A DNA stretch of 64,000 nt, from contig NZ_JAPWGX010000001.1 of assembly GCF_027213965.1 (NCBI RefSeq), positions 186,001 through 250,000 on the forward strand, in the 5' to 3' direction. Positions 1 through 9,125 of the stretch are shown here, piece after piece (within the stretch, counting starts at the first letter, position 1; every line of letters starts with the position of its first letter). Source of the DNA: Maritalea porphyrae. Its GTDB lineage: Bacteria; Pseudomonadota; Alphaproteobacteria; Rhizobiales; Devosiaceae. Below the pieces are notes generated by a model that was not told where the DNA came from, did not search any database, and saw only the letters and a program-made list of their open reading frames with translations. Made by a program: the position numbers and the translations under genes.

Positions 1-1202
1 GCTTGCTCTGGAGCGACCACCACGGGATTGGTATTTTGGATCAACAAGGCTTTGACGGGAACGTCAGATTTAAGCGCCTTTGGTTCTCCTGTTAGAATCG
101 GGCCGATTTCGCACATGTCCAATAGGCGTGTTGGCTGATCTACCAGGTTGGTGCCTTCGAGGTCAGTTTTATTCAATCCCCAAGTGCCAGAATTTGAATG
201 GAACGCTCCACCGCCCTCTTCCATCCACGCACCAGTCATGGCGGGGATGCAAAGCGCTGAATGCATGGCGACAGCGCCATTGCGTTGGCGGGTAAATCCG
301 TAGCCGAGGCGGAAATAGCTCTTTTTGTTCTGTCCTACCAACGCAGCAAATTCTTCAATTTGAGCGGCGTTCAATCCAGTGATACCAGCCGCCCATTCGG
401 GTGTTTTATCCTTTAGGTGAGATTCAAATTCAGGGCCGAAGTCTGTGAATTTGCTCATATATTCACGATCTGCCAGCCCGTCGCGCAACAAGACATGCAT
501 TATGGCACAGGCGAGTGCACCATCGGTCCCTGGGCGCAATATCAGGCCCAAGTCAGCCTGCTGCATGGTCGCGGTGTTGTAGATATCGACCACTACAATT
601 TTTGCGCCGCGTTCTTTGCGCGCGCGCATGGCGTGGGTCATCACATTGACCTGAGTATGCACGGGGTTGGTGCCCCAAATCACCACCACATCAGATTTGG
701 CCATTTCCTCTGGGTTGACGCCCATTAGTTTGCCTGTGCCGGTAACAAAACCGGCCCACGAGATCATTGAACAGATGGTGCCATACTGGCGGGAATAGGA
801 TTTGGCGTTGCGCAAGCGCTCTATCCCGTCGCGCATGACGTGGCCCATGGTGCCTGCATAAAAATAGGGCCAAATAGCCTCAGCACCATGTTCTGCTTCA
901 ATGGTTTGAAAACGCTCAACAATATAGTCCAGCGCCTCATCCCAACTGACTTGCTGCCATTTACCTTCACCCTTTTCCCCAACCCGCTTGAGCGGATGGG
1001 TCAAACGCTCTGGATGATGCACGCGTTCAGCGTATCGCGCGACTTTCTCGCAGATCACCCCTGCCGTATAGGGATCATCCTTGGCGCCACGAACGCGGCC
1101 AATTGTGTTTTCATCAATAATTTCAACATCAAGCGCGCAGGTGGACGGGCAATCGTGCGGACACACGCTGCGCTCGATAGAGCGAACGGGGATTTTGTTC
1201 AT
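1..1202 (-). CDS. Molybdopterin-dependent oxidoreductase, N-terminal part (cut by window edge)
   Basis: About 400 codons read without a stop from an ATG at 1202 to the left edge, so the C-terminus is missing. The N-terminus carries a [4Fe-4S] signature with Cys14, Cys18, Cys22 and Cys51 (CPHDCPSTC, then CEK). A BisC/formate dehydrogenase-like domain follows, with VVIWGTNPVHTQ and an RQYGTICSMISWAG segment in the region that normally gives the molybdenum ligand. This is the DMSO-reductase superfamily, a bis-MGD enzyme that moves electrons to or from a small substrate. No TAT signal is visible, so it is probably cytoplasmic. The substrate cannot be told from this part. The gene is separated from ndk by a terminator and probably forms its own unit. 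Confidence 0.85.
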   Translation of the reverse strand, partial: MNKIPVRSIERSVCPHDCPSTCALDVEIIDENTIGRVRGAKDDPYTAGVICEKVARYAERVHHPERLTHPLKRVGEKGEGKWQQVSWDEALDYIVERFQTIEAEHGAEAIWPYFYAGTMGHVMRDGIERLRNAKSYSRQYGTICSMISWAGFVTGTGKLMGVNPEEMAKSDVVVIWGTNPVHTQVNVMTHAMRARKERGAKIVVVDIYNTATMQQADLGLILRPGTDGALACAIMHVLLRDGLADREYMSKFTDFGPEFESHLKDKTPEWAAGITGLNAAQIEEFAALVGQNKKSYFRLGYGFTRQRNGAVAMHSALCIPAMTGAWMEEGGGAFHSNSGTWGLNKTDLEGTNLVDQPTRLLDMCEIGPILTGEPKALKSDVPVKALLIQNTNPVVVAPEQ

Positions 1203-1281
1203 TTGGGTAGCCTATGTGCAATAGGATATTCGACAAAGCCATAGAGCCAATTGGCTAGGTGATTTGTCAAGCACTAGACGC

Positions 1282-1316
1282 AAAAAGGCCGCGCTCAAGC
1301 TTTGAGCACGGCCTTT
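1282..1316 (-). terminator. Rho-independent terminator of ndk
   Basis: A 15-bp stem with one mismatch (AAAGGCCG...CGGCCTTT) has a 3-nt loop. On the minus strand it is followed by a T run. It starts 25 bp past the ndk stop codon. Confidence 0.8.
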
Positions 1317-1340
1317 AAATCATTGATGAGGTGTAGCTAA

Positions 1341-1763
1341 TTAGCCAACGATTTCATCGTCAGAGAAGAAGAATTTGATTTCTTCTGCAGCAGTTTCAGG
1401 AGCGTCTGAACCGTGAACTGAGTTTTCGCCGATTGAAAGCGCGAACTCTTTACGGATTGTGCCTGCGTCTGCTTCTGCTGGGTTTGTTGCGCCCATAACT
1501 TCGCGGTTTTTCAAAACTGCGTTTTCGCCTTCAAGAACCTGAACAACAACTGGCTCAGAAATCATGAACTCAACAAGTTCTCCAAAGAAAGGACGCTCTT
1601 TATGAACAGCGTAGAAGCCTTCAGCTTGTGCTTGTGTCATGTGAATGCGCTTAGAAGCGACAACGCGAAGACCTGCGTCTTCGAATTTTGCGATGATTTT
1701 GCCTGTTAGATTGCGTTTTGTTGCGTCGGGCTTGATGATTGAAAAAGTACGTTCCAGAGCCAT
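1341..1763 (-). CDS. ndk: Nucleoside diphosphate kinase
   Basis: 140 residues, the usual bacterial length. The enzyme transfers the gamma phosphate of ATP to NDPs through a phosphohistidine and so balances the NTP and dNTP pools. The active-site histidine is His117 in NSVHGSD, and Lys11 (IIKPDA) contacts the phosphates. The gene ends 25 bp before a strong terminator and looks monocistronic. Codon use is biased toward a narrow set, as expected for a well-expressed housekeeping gene. Confidence 0.97.
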   Translation of the reverse strand: MALERTFSIIKPDATKRNLTGKIIAKFEDAGLRVVASKRIHMTQAQAEGFYAVHKERPFFGELVEFMISEPVVVQVLEGENAVLKNREVMGATNPAEADAGTIRKEFALSIGENSVHGSDAPETAAEEIKFFFSDDEIVG

Positions 1764-1867
1764 TTTATTTCCTTAGTGGTTCTATGGGGAATTTGGCCGG
1801 GGTTTTACGCCGAGTTGGATCAATAAACAACCCTTGGAATGCAGCATTCAATCATTGGGCGAAAAAA

Positions 1868-2311
1868 CTATTCTTTTTCTGGCTCGATCCACAACTCACT
1901 ACGCTCGATCAAACCACCTGCTGGATGTTCGACAATAACGACCAGCACTTCAATTTTTCGCGTTATTTCAATTACTTGATCATATGTTAGCGCTGTCATT
2001 GCTTGCGCGCAAAAGGCGTCAACGATCATTGGCACCAGCGTTAAGGTTGCTGTGTCGTTCTCTATCGATAGCGAATTTATGTTGCTCTTTTGCCAGCAAG
2101 CGTTGGGTGCGGTGTAGGTATATTGCAAGAAGACGGAATTATCCCCGGTGCGCCAGGCGCGCTGAATGGCTTCTTTGGGGGCTGCGTTTGGGTCAAAATT
2201 GGTTCGATCTGTGCCGCTTTGTGTCGGATCGGTTGTGACGCTGTTCCAAATGACAAATGCCACGAGAACCCAAAAGGCGCACAACCCCAGAATTATGGCT
2301 CTTTTGTTCAT
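1868..2311 (-). CDS. Small membrane-anchored protein of unknown function
   Basis: 147 residues from the ATG at 2311, which has TAAGGAGC a few bases upstream. The open frame continues further upstream to 2464, but that part lacks a binding site. Residues about 5-22 form one hydrophobic signal or anchor helix (IILGLCAFWVLVAFVIW). The rest is a soluble, probably periplasmic domain with two cysteines (NACWQ and DAFCAQ) that could form a disulfide. It ends in an acidic tail. I do not recognise the family. It is transcribed toward ndk and divergently from the ABC-F gene, so the two share a promoter region of about 200 bp. Confidence 0.6.
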   Translation of the reverse strand: MNKRAIILGLCAFWVLVAFVIWNSVTTDPTQSGTDRTNFDPNAAPKEAIQRAWRTGDNSVFLQYTYTAPNACWQKSNINSLSIENDTATLTLVPMIVDAFCAQAMTALTYDQVIEITRKIEVLVVIVEHPAGGLIERSELWIEPEKE

Positions 2312-2517
2312 GTTGGCGCTCCTTAAGCGATAAAACAGCAGATTTTCCTGCTTTCTTTTACGTTTTTGCGCGCGTAGCACACAAAAACAATGGCCAACCG
2401 CCCCCTTCTTCACGTAAAAGCGGCACAAATCGACCAATTCAACCTCAGCGCCCAATCGTGACACCGTTTCAACACTGTCTCACACTGTGCCAAAATCAAA
2501 GCAAATACCTTCGCATC

Positions 2518-4413
2518 ATGCTGCAAATTACAAACCTGACTTATTTGATCGAAGGCCGCACGCTTTTCGAAAATGCCAACCTCACCTTGCCTGCGGGCTC
2601 CAAAGCCGGCTTTGTGGGTCGCAATGGTTCTGGCAAAACGACCCTGTTCAAAATCCTACAAGGTGAAATTGCGCCGGATGGCGGCAGTTTTGAAATTCAC
2701 CAGCGCGCGCGCATTGGCGCAGTGGCGCAAGAAGCACCTGCAACTGCCGACAGCGTGATGGACATTGTGCTGAGTGCAGACAAAGAGCGTTTGGCGCTGC
2801 TTGCAGAGGCGGAAACAGTTACCGACCCGAACCGCATTGGCGAAGTCTATACTCGGTTGGCCGAAATTGAATCACACTCTGCAGAAGCGCGGGCTAGTGC
2901 TGTTTTGAAAGGCTTGGGCTTTTCAGCAGAAAAGCAGGCCGAGCCTTGCGCCAACCTTTCTGGTGGGTGGCGGATGCGTGTGTCGCTTGCTGGGGTTTTG
3001 TTTTCACAACCCGACCTGCTGCTGCTCGATGAGCCGACCAACTATTTGGATTTGGAAGGCACATTGTGGCTAGAGCGCTATTTGGCGAACTACCCCTATA
3101 CTGTTTTCATGATCAGCCACGACCGTGACCTGTTGAACAAAGCGGTCGATTCAATTGTGCATTTGGACCACCAGGACCTTTCGTTCTATCGCGGACAATA
3201 TGATCAGTTCGAGGCCAATCGCCGTTTGCAGATGGAATTGAACAACAAGCAGCGCGAAAAACAGCAAGTGCAGCTGGACCATATGGCCAAGTTTGTGGAG
3301 CGTTTCCGCGCCAAAGCGTCAAAAGCCAAACAAGCCCAGTCTCGCCTAAAGCGCATGGAAAAGATCAAACCGATCGCAGCCATGTTTGACGAATATGTTT
3401 CGCCCTTTTCTTTCCCACAGCCGCAACGCGCCGTTTCTGCGCCTCTGATCAGTTTGGATGATGCGGCAACTGGTTATGGCGAAACACGGATTTTGAGCAA
3501 GATCAGCGGCCGGATTGATCCGGAAGACCGGATTGCGCTTGTTGGCATCAACGGAAATGGTAAATCCACATTCGCCAAACTATTGGCGGGTGATATTGAG
3601 TTGCAAGATGGCCGCATGACCAAAGCCCGCAAGTTGGAAATTGCCCACTTCGCACAGCACCAAATGGACATGTTGCGCCCAAAAGAAACACCGCTGCAGC
3701 ACGTTGAATCGCTAATGCCCTACGATAGCGAAGCGAAGCGCCGTTCTCGCGTTGCCCAAATGGGTCTTTCAACGTCGCGTATGGAAACACTAACCGAAAA
3801 TCTTTCGGGTGGTGAGCGCGCCCGGCTGTTGATGGGATTGATCACCTTCTCTGGCCCGAACATTCTGATTTTGGATGAGCCAACCAACCACTTGGATATT
3901 GATAGCCGTGATGCACTTGTGCAGGCGCTCAACGAGTATGAAGGCGCGGTGTTGATCATCAGCCACGACCGCCACCTCATCGAAGCCACAGTTGATCAGC
4001 TTTGGATTGCGGAAAACGGTACAATTTCGGTTTGTGATTATGATCTGGACACTTACCAGCGCTCAATCCTTGGTGGCTCAAAAAAAAACGGGAAAAACGA
4101 CGCAGTAAAAGACCAGAGTTCACCTGATAAGAAACAAGACCGCAAGGCCTCCGCCGCTTTGCGGGCTGAACTTGCCCCCTTGCGCAAAGAAATCAAATCG
4201 CTTGAAGCTGACATTTCAAAGCTCAACAAAAGACTTGAGAAAGTCGACCAAGAGTTGAGCGACCCTGACTTGTTTAAAAAAGACCCCGAATTGGCCGTGA
4301 AACTGGGTAAAGACCGTGCCGATTGCTTGAACGAAATTGAATTGGCAGAAACAAATTGGTTGGATAAGGTCGAAGCTTTAGAAAGTGCCGAAAAAGAGCA
4401 ACAAGCACGTTAG
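2518..4413 (+). CDS. ABC-F family ATPase (Uup/YheS-like)
   Basis: 631 residues from the ATG at 2518; the open frame upstream of this is not typical of the family. Two ABC cassettes without membrane segments are visible. Cassette 1 has Walker A GRNGSGKTT at residues 34-42, signature LSGGW and Walker B LLLLDEPTNYLD. Cassette 2 has GINGNGKST, LSGGERAR and LILDEPTNHLD. Between them lies the charged arm typical of ABC-F factors (KQREKQQVQLDHMAKF). The C-terminus, about 90 residues, is a lysine/glutamate-rich coiled coil as in Uup and YheS. ABC-F proteins act on the ribosome, relieving stalls or regulating elongation. The LSGGWRMR signature favours the YheS branch. The next gene starts 13 bp downstream and is probably co-transcribed. 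Confidence 0.88.
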   Translation: MLQITNLTYLIEGRTLFENANLTLPAGSKAGFVGRNGSGKTTLFKILQGEIAPDGGSFEIHQRARIGAVAQEAPATADSVMDIVLSADKERLALLAEAETVTDPNRIGEVYTRLAEIESHSAEARASAVLKGLGFSAEKQAEPCANLSGGWRMRVSLAGVLFSQPDLLLLDEPTNYLDLEGTLWLERYLANYPYTVFMISHDRDLLNKAVDSIVHLDHQDLSFYRGQYDQFEANRRLQMELNNKQREKQQVQLDHMAKFVERFRAKASKAKQAQSRLKRMEKIKPIAAMFDEYVSPFSFPQPQRAVSAPLISLDDAATGYGETRILSKISGRIDPEDRIALVGINGNGKSTFAKLLAGDIELQDGRMTKARKLEIAHFAQHQMDMLRPKETPLQHVESLMPYDSEAKRRSRVAQMGLSTSRMETLTENLSGGERARLLMGLITFSGPNILILDEPTNHLDIDSRDALVQALNEYEGAVLIISHDRHLIEATVDQLWIAENGTISVCDYDLDTYQRSILGGSKKNGKNDAVKDQSSPDKKQDRKASAALRAELAPLRKEIKSLEADISKLNKRLEKVDQELSDPDLFKKDPELAVKLGKDRADCLNEIELAETNWLDKVEALESAEKEQQAR

Positions 4414-4426
4414 GGAGGAGCGACCA

Positions 4427-5236
4427 ATGAAGAAGGGTTTTGCAATCGCCACATTCATTTGTGGCGCGATGTTGAGCACAGTGGGCCAATCGCAGGAATT
4501 GACCGAACAGCAGTATAATCAAGCGGCGACGTTTGCCGTAAACGCAACGGCGGCCACGCTTTATCACGAAGTTGGTCATATGCTGATTTCCCAGTTTCAA
4601 TTGCCTATTTTGGGCAAGGAAGAGGACGCAGCGGACAATATCGCCACTGTGATGCTGTTGGCAGCGGAAGACGACAACAAAGACGCGATGCTGATTGATG
4701 CGGCAAATTCGTTCTTTTATTCCAACAATGAAGGGCCTGAAGAAATCGAAGACGCGGCCATGTATGATTTGCATAGCCTAGATTTGCAGCGCGCTTTCCA
4801 AGTGATTTGTTTGATGGTTGGCTCTGACGCTGAGCTGTTTGGCGACCTTGCCGACGAAGTGGGCATTGACCCGGACCGTCAAGAAAGTTGCGCCTTCGAC
4901 TATGAGCAAATTGCAGGCAACTGGAACCGATTGAATGAAACGTTTATTGCGCAAGGCAATAACGGCCAGCCGATCACTGTTTCTTATGAGCCAGCAACTG
5001 AAGAGCATGAGGGCGCAGCCGAACTGCTCAAAAACTCGCAACTGCTTGAAACAGTTGCCAAAGAAATCACGGATACAATTGAATTGCGCAAGCCAGTGAG
5101 TTTTGTTGGCCGTGAATGCGGCGAAGAAAACGCCTATTACGATTCTGAAAACGAAGAAGTCATCGTTTGCTATGAAATCGTCAACCTGTACTTCGGCCAA
5201 GTCGCAAAAGACATTTTGGAAAATCCGAAAGGTTAG
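4427..5236 (+). CDS. Putative secreted zinc metallopeptidase (DUF4344-type)
   Basis: 269 residues from the ATG at 4427, which has GGGAGGAG 7 nt upstream; an in-frame ATG at 4385 lies inside the ABC-F gene and is unlikely. The N-terminus is a signal peptide (MKKGFAIATFICGAML, cleavage near residue 22). A zinc-binding HEVGH motif is at residues 47-51, followed by LPILGKEEDAAD, where an acidic third ligand is likely. This layout matches the DUF4344 putative metallopeptidase family, whose substrates are unknown. Two cysteines around residues 152 and 217 could pair in the periplasm. It sits 13 bp after the ABC-F gene and ends before a terminator. Confidence 0.75.
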   Translation: MKKGFAIATFICGAMLSTVGQSQELTEQQYNQAATFAVNATAATLYHEVGHMLISQFQLPILGKEEDAADNIATVMLLAAEDDNKDAMLIDAANSFFYSNNEGPEEIEDAAMYDLHSLDLQRAFQVICLMVGSDAELFGDLADEVGIDPDRQESCAFDYEQIAGNWNRLNETFIAQGNNGQPITVSYEPATEEHEGAAELLKNSQLLETVAKEITDTIELRKPVSFVGRECGEENAYYDSENEEVIVCYEIVNLYFGQVAKDILENPKG

Positions 5237-5275
5237 ACTAACGGGCCATTAGGCACCCGATTGCAATTTGGGAAG

Positions 5276-5299
5276 AGTGCGGCTCAGGGCCGCGCTTTT
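5276..5299 (+). terminator. Probable terminator after the metallopeptidase gene
   Basis: An 8-bp GC-rich stem with one wobble (AGTGCGGC / GCCGCGCT), a 5-nt loop and a short T run, 40 bp past the stop codon. Confidence 0.55.
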
Positions 5300-5309
5300 C
5301 TAACATGAT

Positions 5310-5443
5310 CCCGGCTCAAGGCCGGGAATGCCCATGAAATTGATTTGTGCCACCTCCATGATGCCCCTACTCTTTGTGCATTGGGTGTTTCACTTCGGGC
5401 ATTTCTCTTTATGAGACTTCCGCGCCCTGGACTTGATCCGGGG
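5310..5443. repeat. REP-like palindrome pair, copy 1
   Basis: Two short hairpins in opposite orientation. The first is at 5310-5326 (CCCGGC, loop TCAAG, GCCGGG). The second is at 5425-5443 (CCCTGGA, loop CTTGA, TCCGGGG, one wobble). About 98 bp separate them. The loop and arrangement recur at 35254-35368 and 48435-48548. The 290-bp gap 5237-5529 holds only this pair and the preceding terminator. Confidence 0.6.
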
Positions 5444-5529
5444 GCACCCTTCTTTTTTTGAACGGGCGTCGATATGAGCGTCTGCTTTGCATCCAGCTTG
5501 CCGAAGACCAGCGCTCGGCACGAATGCTT

Positions 5530-6819
5530 CTATTCAGGCGCTGCGGCAAGGCGTTTAACCAGGAAACCGATCAGGATCACGGCGACGAACAGAAAAACGG
5601 CGCCGACCATCCAAGCGATGGGCGTAGAATAAACCTCAGCGATAGCGCCGGCCAAAATTAGACCCAAAGCTGCTCCAAGTTGCTGTATGAGCGACCTTAG
5701 GGACAACATTGTTGATCGCTGGCGGTCTTCAACGCAACTGTGCAGTATGCTGCTGGCTGGCGTCTCAGAAACACCAAGGACGACGGAATAGAGGATAAAA
5801 ACCATCACGAAGCCGAAGATGTCGCCTTGCAAGGCCAAAGTGATTTGAATACCCGCCATGCAGGCAAAAACCACCGCTAATGTTATCGCGTGCCGCCGCC
5901 TGAACATCCGACTGATGCGAGAGGACAAAGATGCGCCGAATGCGATTGAGAAAAAGTAGGCTGCGGTGAGAACACCAATGAGCGTGTTTGCATAACCTTC
6001 CTCTAACATGGGCTTTGCATGGGTCGGCCAAACCACCTCAACTGGGTTGGTCGCCATTAGGAATAGCGCGAGAGCAAGCAAAAGCAAAGACAGCGTCGGG
6101 GTTCTAATGGCGAGAAGACCTGCGTCTTTGATCACCAGAGGTACAGCTGCAAACCCCTGTTTAAGAGCTTGAGGGTTCAGCGGACGCGGTTTTTCTACGA
6201 TTACAAATAGGGTGTAGACGAACACGAGAAGCATTACCAAGACGCTCGCCGCGTAAGAAACATCATAGACACTGAAACCCAGTTTCTCCGCCGCCGAGCC
6301 AAAGAGATCGGGCAGAAGCCCCCCTAAAACCGCCCCAATTGCCAAGCCCATGGCATTGGCCCATTGCGCTTTTGCAAGAGCGGGTTGAACATCCACATTT
6401 GGCGCAACGGCCTTGAAGGTCTCAACGAACCAAGCGTCGAGCGTGCCCGACCGTAATGCTCGTCCAAAACCGATAAAGGCAAATGAGAGCGCGAGTACAT
6501 TGAAATCGCTGGTGGAAAGAAAGAGTGCGAGAGAGACCATGCTGGCGACGACCGCCGCCAAAAAGACGGGCTTGCGTCCAATGTTATCGGCCAATCCCCC
6601 GAAAGGGAGCTCCATCGCCATAGTCGTAAGTGAATAAACCCCAAAAAGCAGTGAGATCTGGAGGAGGTCCATACCTCGATCAGTCAACGCCAGTGCAACA
6701 ACGGCAACCGTCAAACCCATCGCAAAACGATCAAGAAATTGGTGGACTTGAAAAACCCGGATGTGCCGTCGCGCTGGAACGGGCAACATATTGAAGGAGA
6801 AATCTAAGTCCGTTGCCAT
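5530..6819 (-). CDS. MFS transporter
   Basis: 429 residues with about 12 hydrophobic segments. The loop after helix 2 has the MFS signature region (GGLADNIGRKPVF, residues about 73-85), which couples transport to the ion gradient. A short cytoplasmic N-terminus precedes helix 1 (FQVHQFLDRFAMGL). The substrate cannot be predicted; drug or metabolite export is the usual role of this type. The gene stands alone between the repeat pair and the holC-pepA unit. The start at 6819 is the first ATG. Confidence 0.85.
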   Translation of the reverse strand: MATDLDFSFNMLPVPARRHIRVFQVHQFLDRFAMGLTVAVVALALTDRGMDLLQISLLFGVYSLTTMAMELPFGGLADNIGRKPVFLAAVVASMVSLALFLSTSDFNVLALSFAFIGFGRALRSGTLDAWFVETFKAVAPNVDVQPALAKAQWANAMGLAIGAVLGGLLPDLFGSAAEKLGFSVYDVSYAASVLVMLLVFVYTLFVIVEKPRPLNPQALKQGFAAVPLVIKDAGLLAIRTPTLSLLLLALALFLMATNPVEVVWPTHAKPMLEEGYANTLIGVLTAAYFFSIAFGASLSSRISRMFRRRHAITLAVVFACMAGIQITLALQGDIFGFVMVFILYSVVLGVSETPASSILHSCVEDRQRSTMLSLRSLIQQLGAALGLILAGAIAEVYSTPIAWMVGAVFLFVAVILIGFLVKRLAAAPE

Positions 6820-6977
6820 GGTCGCATCTTCGGCTTGAAGGTGATTTTAAAAAGCACGTCGGCTGAGCCGAGTGCTATTATTTGTGCACTATAGTAATCG
6901 CTCAATCAAGCGCACCGAACGGCCGCGTTCTCCGCACCCCGCCCCCAAGGCGCACCAACGCAACACTATGCCCTCAG

Positions 6978-7424
6978 CTAAGCTTTCTTCACCCACTTGC
7001 CGTTTGGCTCCTGTTGCCAATAGGTCAATTGATGATCAGGTTTGAGCGCTTTCCAGGCTTCCCGGGCGCGGGTTACGGCATCTGGGTCGTGGCCGTCGAA
7101 CATATAGACCAGCCGTTCGTAGGTTCCCGCATCTGTGGGTACGGCCCCTTTGGCGAAAAACCGTAGTTGTGCGTTATTGGGGTTAGATTGGTCAGCTACC
7201 AGCGCGATGGGCTGTTCGGCGGCCAGCTCGCCCTCGCCTATGCCGTGGGGCAAAAAGCTATCGTCACGATAAGACCAAAGCGCGGTGTCGAGCCCGTCAA
7301 GTTCGCTTGCATCGCCAACTTGCACCACGGCACGCCAATCGCGCTCCAGCGTTTTTTCAAGCAAAAGGGGCAGCACCGCCTCTGCGGGGCGCTGCTCCAA
7401 ATGGTAAAACAAAATCTCGGTCAA
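6978..7424 (-). CDS. holC: DNA polymerase III chi subunit
   Basis: 148 residues. The start is a TTG at 7424: no in-frame ATG or GTG is available, and the resulting MTEILFYHL is the usual HolC beginning. HolC links the clamp loader (through psi) with SSB at the replication fork. The family features are the LFYHL opening, a central WSYRDDSFLPHG and a Tyr-Leu-rich C-terminal half (TYERLVYMFDG). It follows pepA by 30 bp on the same strand, a pairing common in Alphaproteobacteria. Confidence 0.9.
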   Translation of the reverse strand: MTEILFYHLEQRPAEAVLPLLLEKTLERDWRAVVQVGDASELDGLDTALWSYRDDSFLPHGIGEGELAAEQPIALVADQSNPNNAQLRFFAKGAVPTDAGTYERLVYMFDGHDPDAVTRAREAWKALKPDHQLTYWQQEPNGKWVKKA

Positions 7425-7454
7425 TTCGGTACACCGATCCTTTTGAGCATTTGC

Positions 7455-8945
7455 CTATTCGTAATGATCGCGCACCATTTTATCGAGTAGCGCTACGCCA
7501 AAGCCAGTGCCCCAGCTTTTGCAAATTGGAGTTGCGGGCACATTCATGGCGGTGGACAAATCGATATGCGCCCAAGGCACCTCGCCGACAAAACGTTTGA
7601 GGAACTGAGCGGCTGTAATTGCCCCTGCCCAACGTCCGCCAATATTTTTCATATCTGCGAATTTTGAATTGATCAGCTTGTCATATTCTGGGCCCATGGG
7701 CATGCGCCAAACCCGCTCACCTGTGTCCAAACCCGCTTGGGTCAGATTTTGCGACAATTCATCATCATTTGAGAAAAGGCCCGCATGTTGATCGCCCAGC
7801 GCCACCATGTTTGCGCCAGTGAGCGTTGCAAGGTTGACCATGAATTTTGGCTTGAACGTTTCTTTGGTGTACCAAAGCGCATCTGCCAAAACCAAGCGGC
7901 CTTCAGCGTCTGTGTTCAAAACTTCAATGGTCTGACCTGACATGGAGGTGATGATATCGCTTGGGCGCATGGCGTTACCGTCTGCCATGTTTTCCACCAG
8001 GCCAATCACACCAACCGCGTTCACTTTGGCTTTGCGCAGGCCAAGGGTTTTCATGATGCCAGTCACAGCCGCTGCGCCGCCCATATCACCTTTCATATCC
8101 TCCATGCCGCCAGCTGGTTTGATCGATAAGCCACCGCTGTCGAACACCACGCCTTTACCCACAAAGGCGATTGGCGCGTCAGCTTTTTTGCCGCCATTCC
8201 ATTTCATAATTGCCAAATGCGATGGACGACGTGAGCCATAGCCGACCGCCAACAAGGACCCCATGCCCAGCTGTGTCATTTGCTTTTCGTCGAGAATCTC
8301 AACTTCAAGGCCATGTTCTTCAAGGTCTTTTGCGGCTTGCGCAAATTCGACAGTGCCCAGGATATTTGCCGGTTCATTGACCAAATTGCGGGCGCAAATG
8401 GTGCCTTGGGTCACCGCATCGCGGATTTTATCGGCTGCGGTTACGGCCTTTTTGTCTGCGACTTGCAACACAAGTTTTAGTTCAGCAGGTGGCAAATCTG
8501 TTTCTTTGCCCGGGTTGGTTTTATATTTATCAAAACGATAGTGACCAAGGCGAATGCCTGCAGCAAATGCGGCGATTTGCTCGGCGCTAGCATCCAGATC
8601 AAAAATGATTTCTGCATTCTCGGCTTTTTGGGCTCGCAACTGATTGACAATTGTGCCGCCGGCGGAGGCAAATTCTTTTAAGTCCGTATCAGCGTTCAAA
8701 TCGCCAATGCCAGCCAACAGAATTCGATCGGCATCCACACCAGTTGGAGCAAACACATTCAAAAAGCTCGACTTTTTCGCAACAAAATCTGCAGCTTTTG
8801 ACAAAGCGGATAGATCTTGGCCCGTTGCCTCCCATATTTTTGTTGCTTCTTCCCCAAGGGCAAGCTCATCAGCAACAATCAAGCAAATCTGCTTGGCTTT
8901 GGTCTTGGCAAAACCTTCAATTTTAAGGCTGAGTATTTGATCCAT
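7455..8945 (-). CDS. pepA: Leucyl aminopeptidase (M17)
   Basis: 496 residues from the ATG at 8945; a TTG lies one codon upstream. This is a cytosolic dinuclear-metal exopeptidase that removes N-terminal residues. The C-terminal catalytic domain shows the metal-binding GKGVVFDSGGLSIKP and the hallmark NTDAEGRLVLADAL. An N-terminal macro-like domain covers roughly residues 1-160. PepA also binds DNA in some bacteria; nothing in this sequence confirms or excludes that. It is divergent from lptF, with a shared 180-bp promoter region, and leads the holC unit. Confidence 0.96.
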   Translation of the reverse strand: MDQILSLKIEGFAKTKAKQICLIVADELALGEEATKIWEATGQDLSALSKAADFVAKKSSFLNVFAPTGVDADRILLAGIGDLNADTDLKEFASAGGTIVNQLRAQKAENAEIIFDLDASAEQIAAFAAGIRLGHYRFDKYKTNPGKETDLPPAELKLVLQVADKKAVTAADKIRDAVTQGTICARNLVNEPANILGTVEFAQAAKDLEEHGLEVEILDEKQMTQLGMGSLLAVGYGSRRPSHLAIMKWNGGKKADAPIAFVGKGVVFDSGGLSIKPAGGMEDMKGDMGGAAAVTGIMKTLGLRKAKVNAVGVIGLVENMADGNAMRPSDIITSMSGQTIEVLNTDAEGRLVLADALWYTKETFKPKFMVNLATLTGANMVALGDQHAGLFSNDDELSQNLTQAGLDTGERVWRMPMGPEYDKLINSKFADMKNIGGRWAGAITAAQFLKRFVGEVPWAHIDLSTAMNVPATPICKSWGTGFGVALLDKMVRDHYE

Positions 8946-9125
8946 CAATGTGTTCCACTTGAATGATTTTGGTCGTTATGGGGCGGGACGTCGAACATGC
9001 GACGCCAGTTTTGCCCATCCTGCGCCGGGACAAATCAAAGTTCAATGGTCAATTGCGCTTATCAACTTGTGTGATCAAGAATTGAAGTCTGTACGTGGGC
9101 AAACCTTCGTGGCAAAACATCAAAC

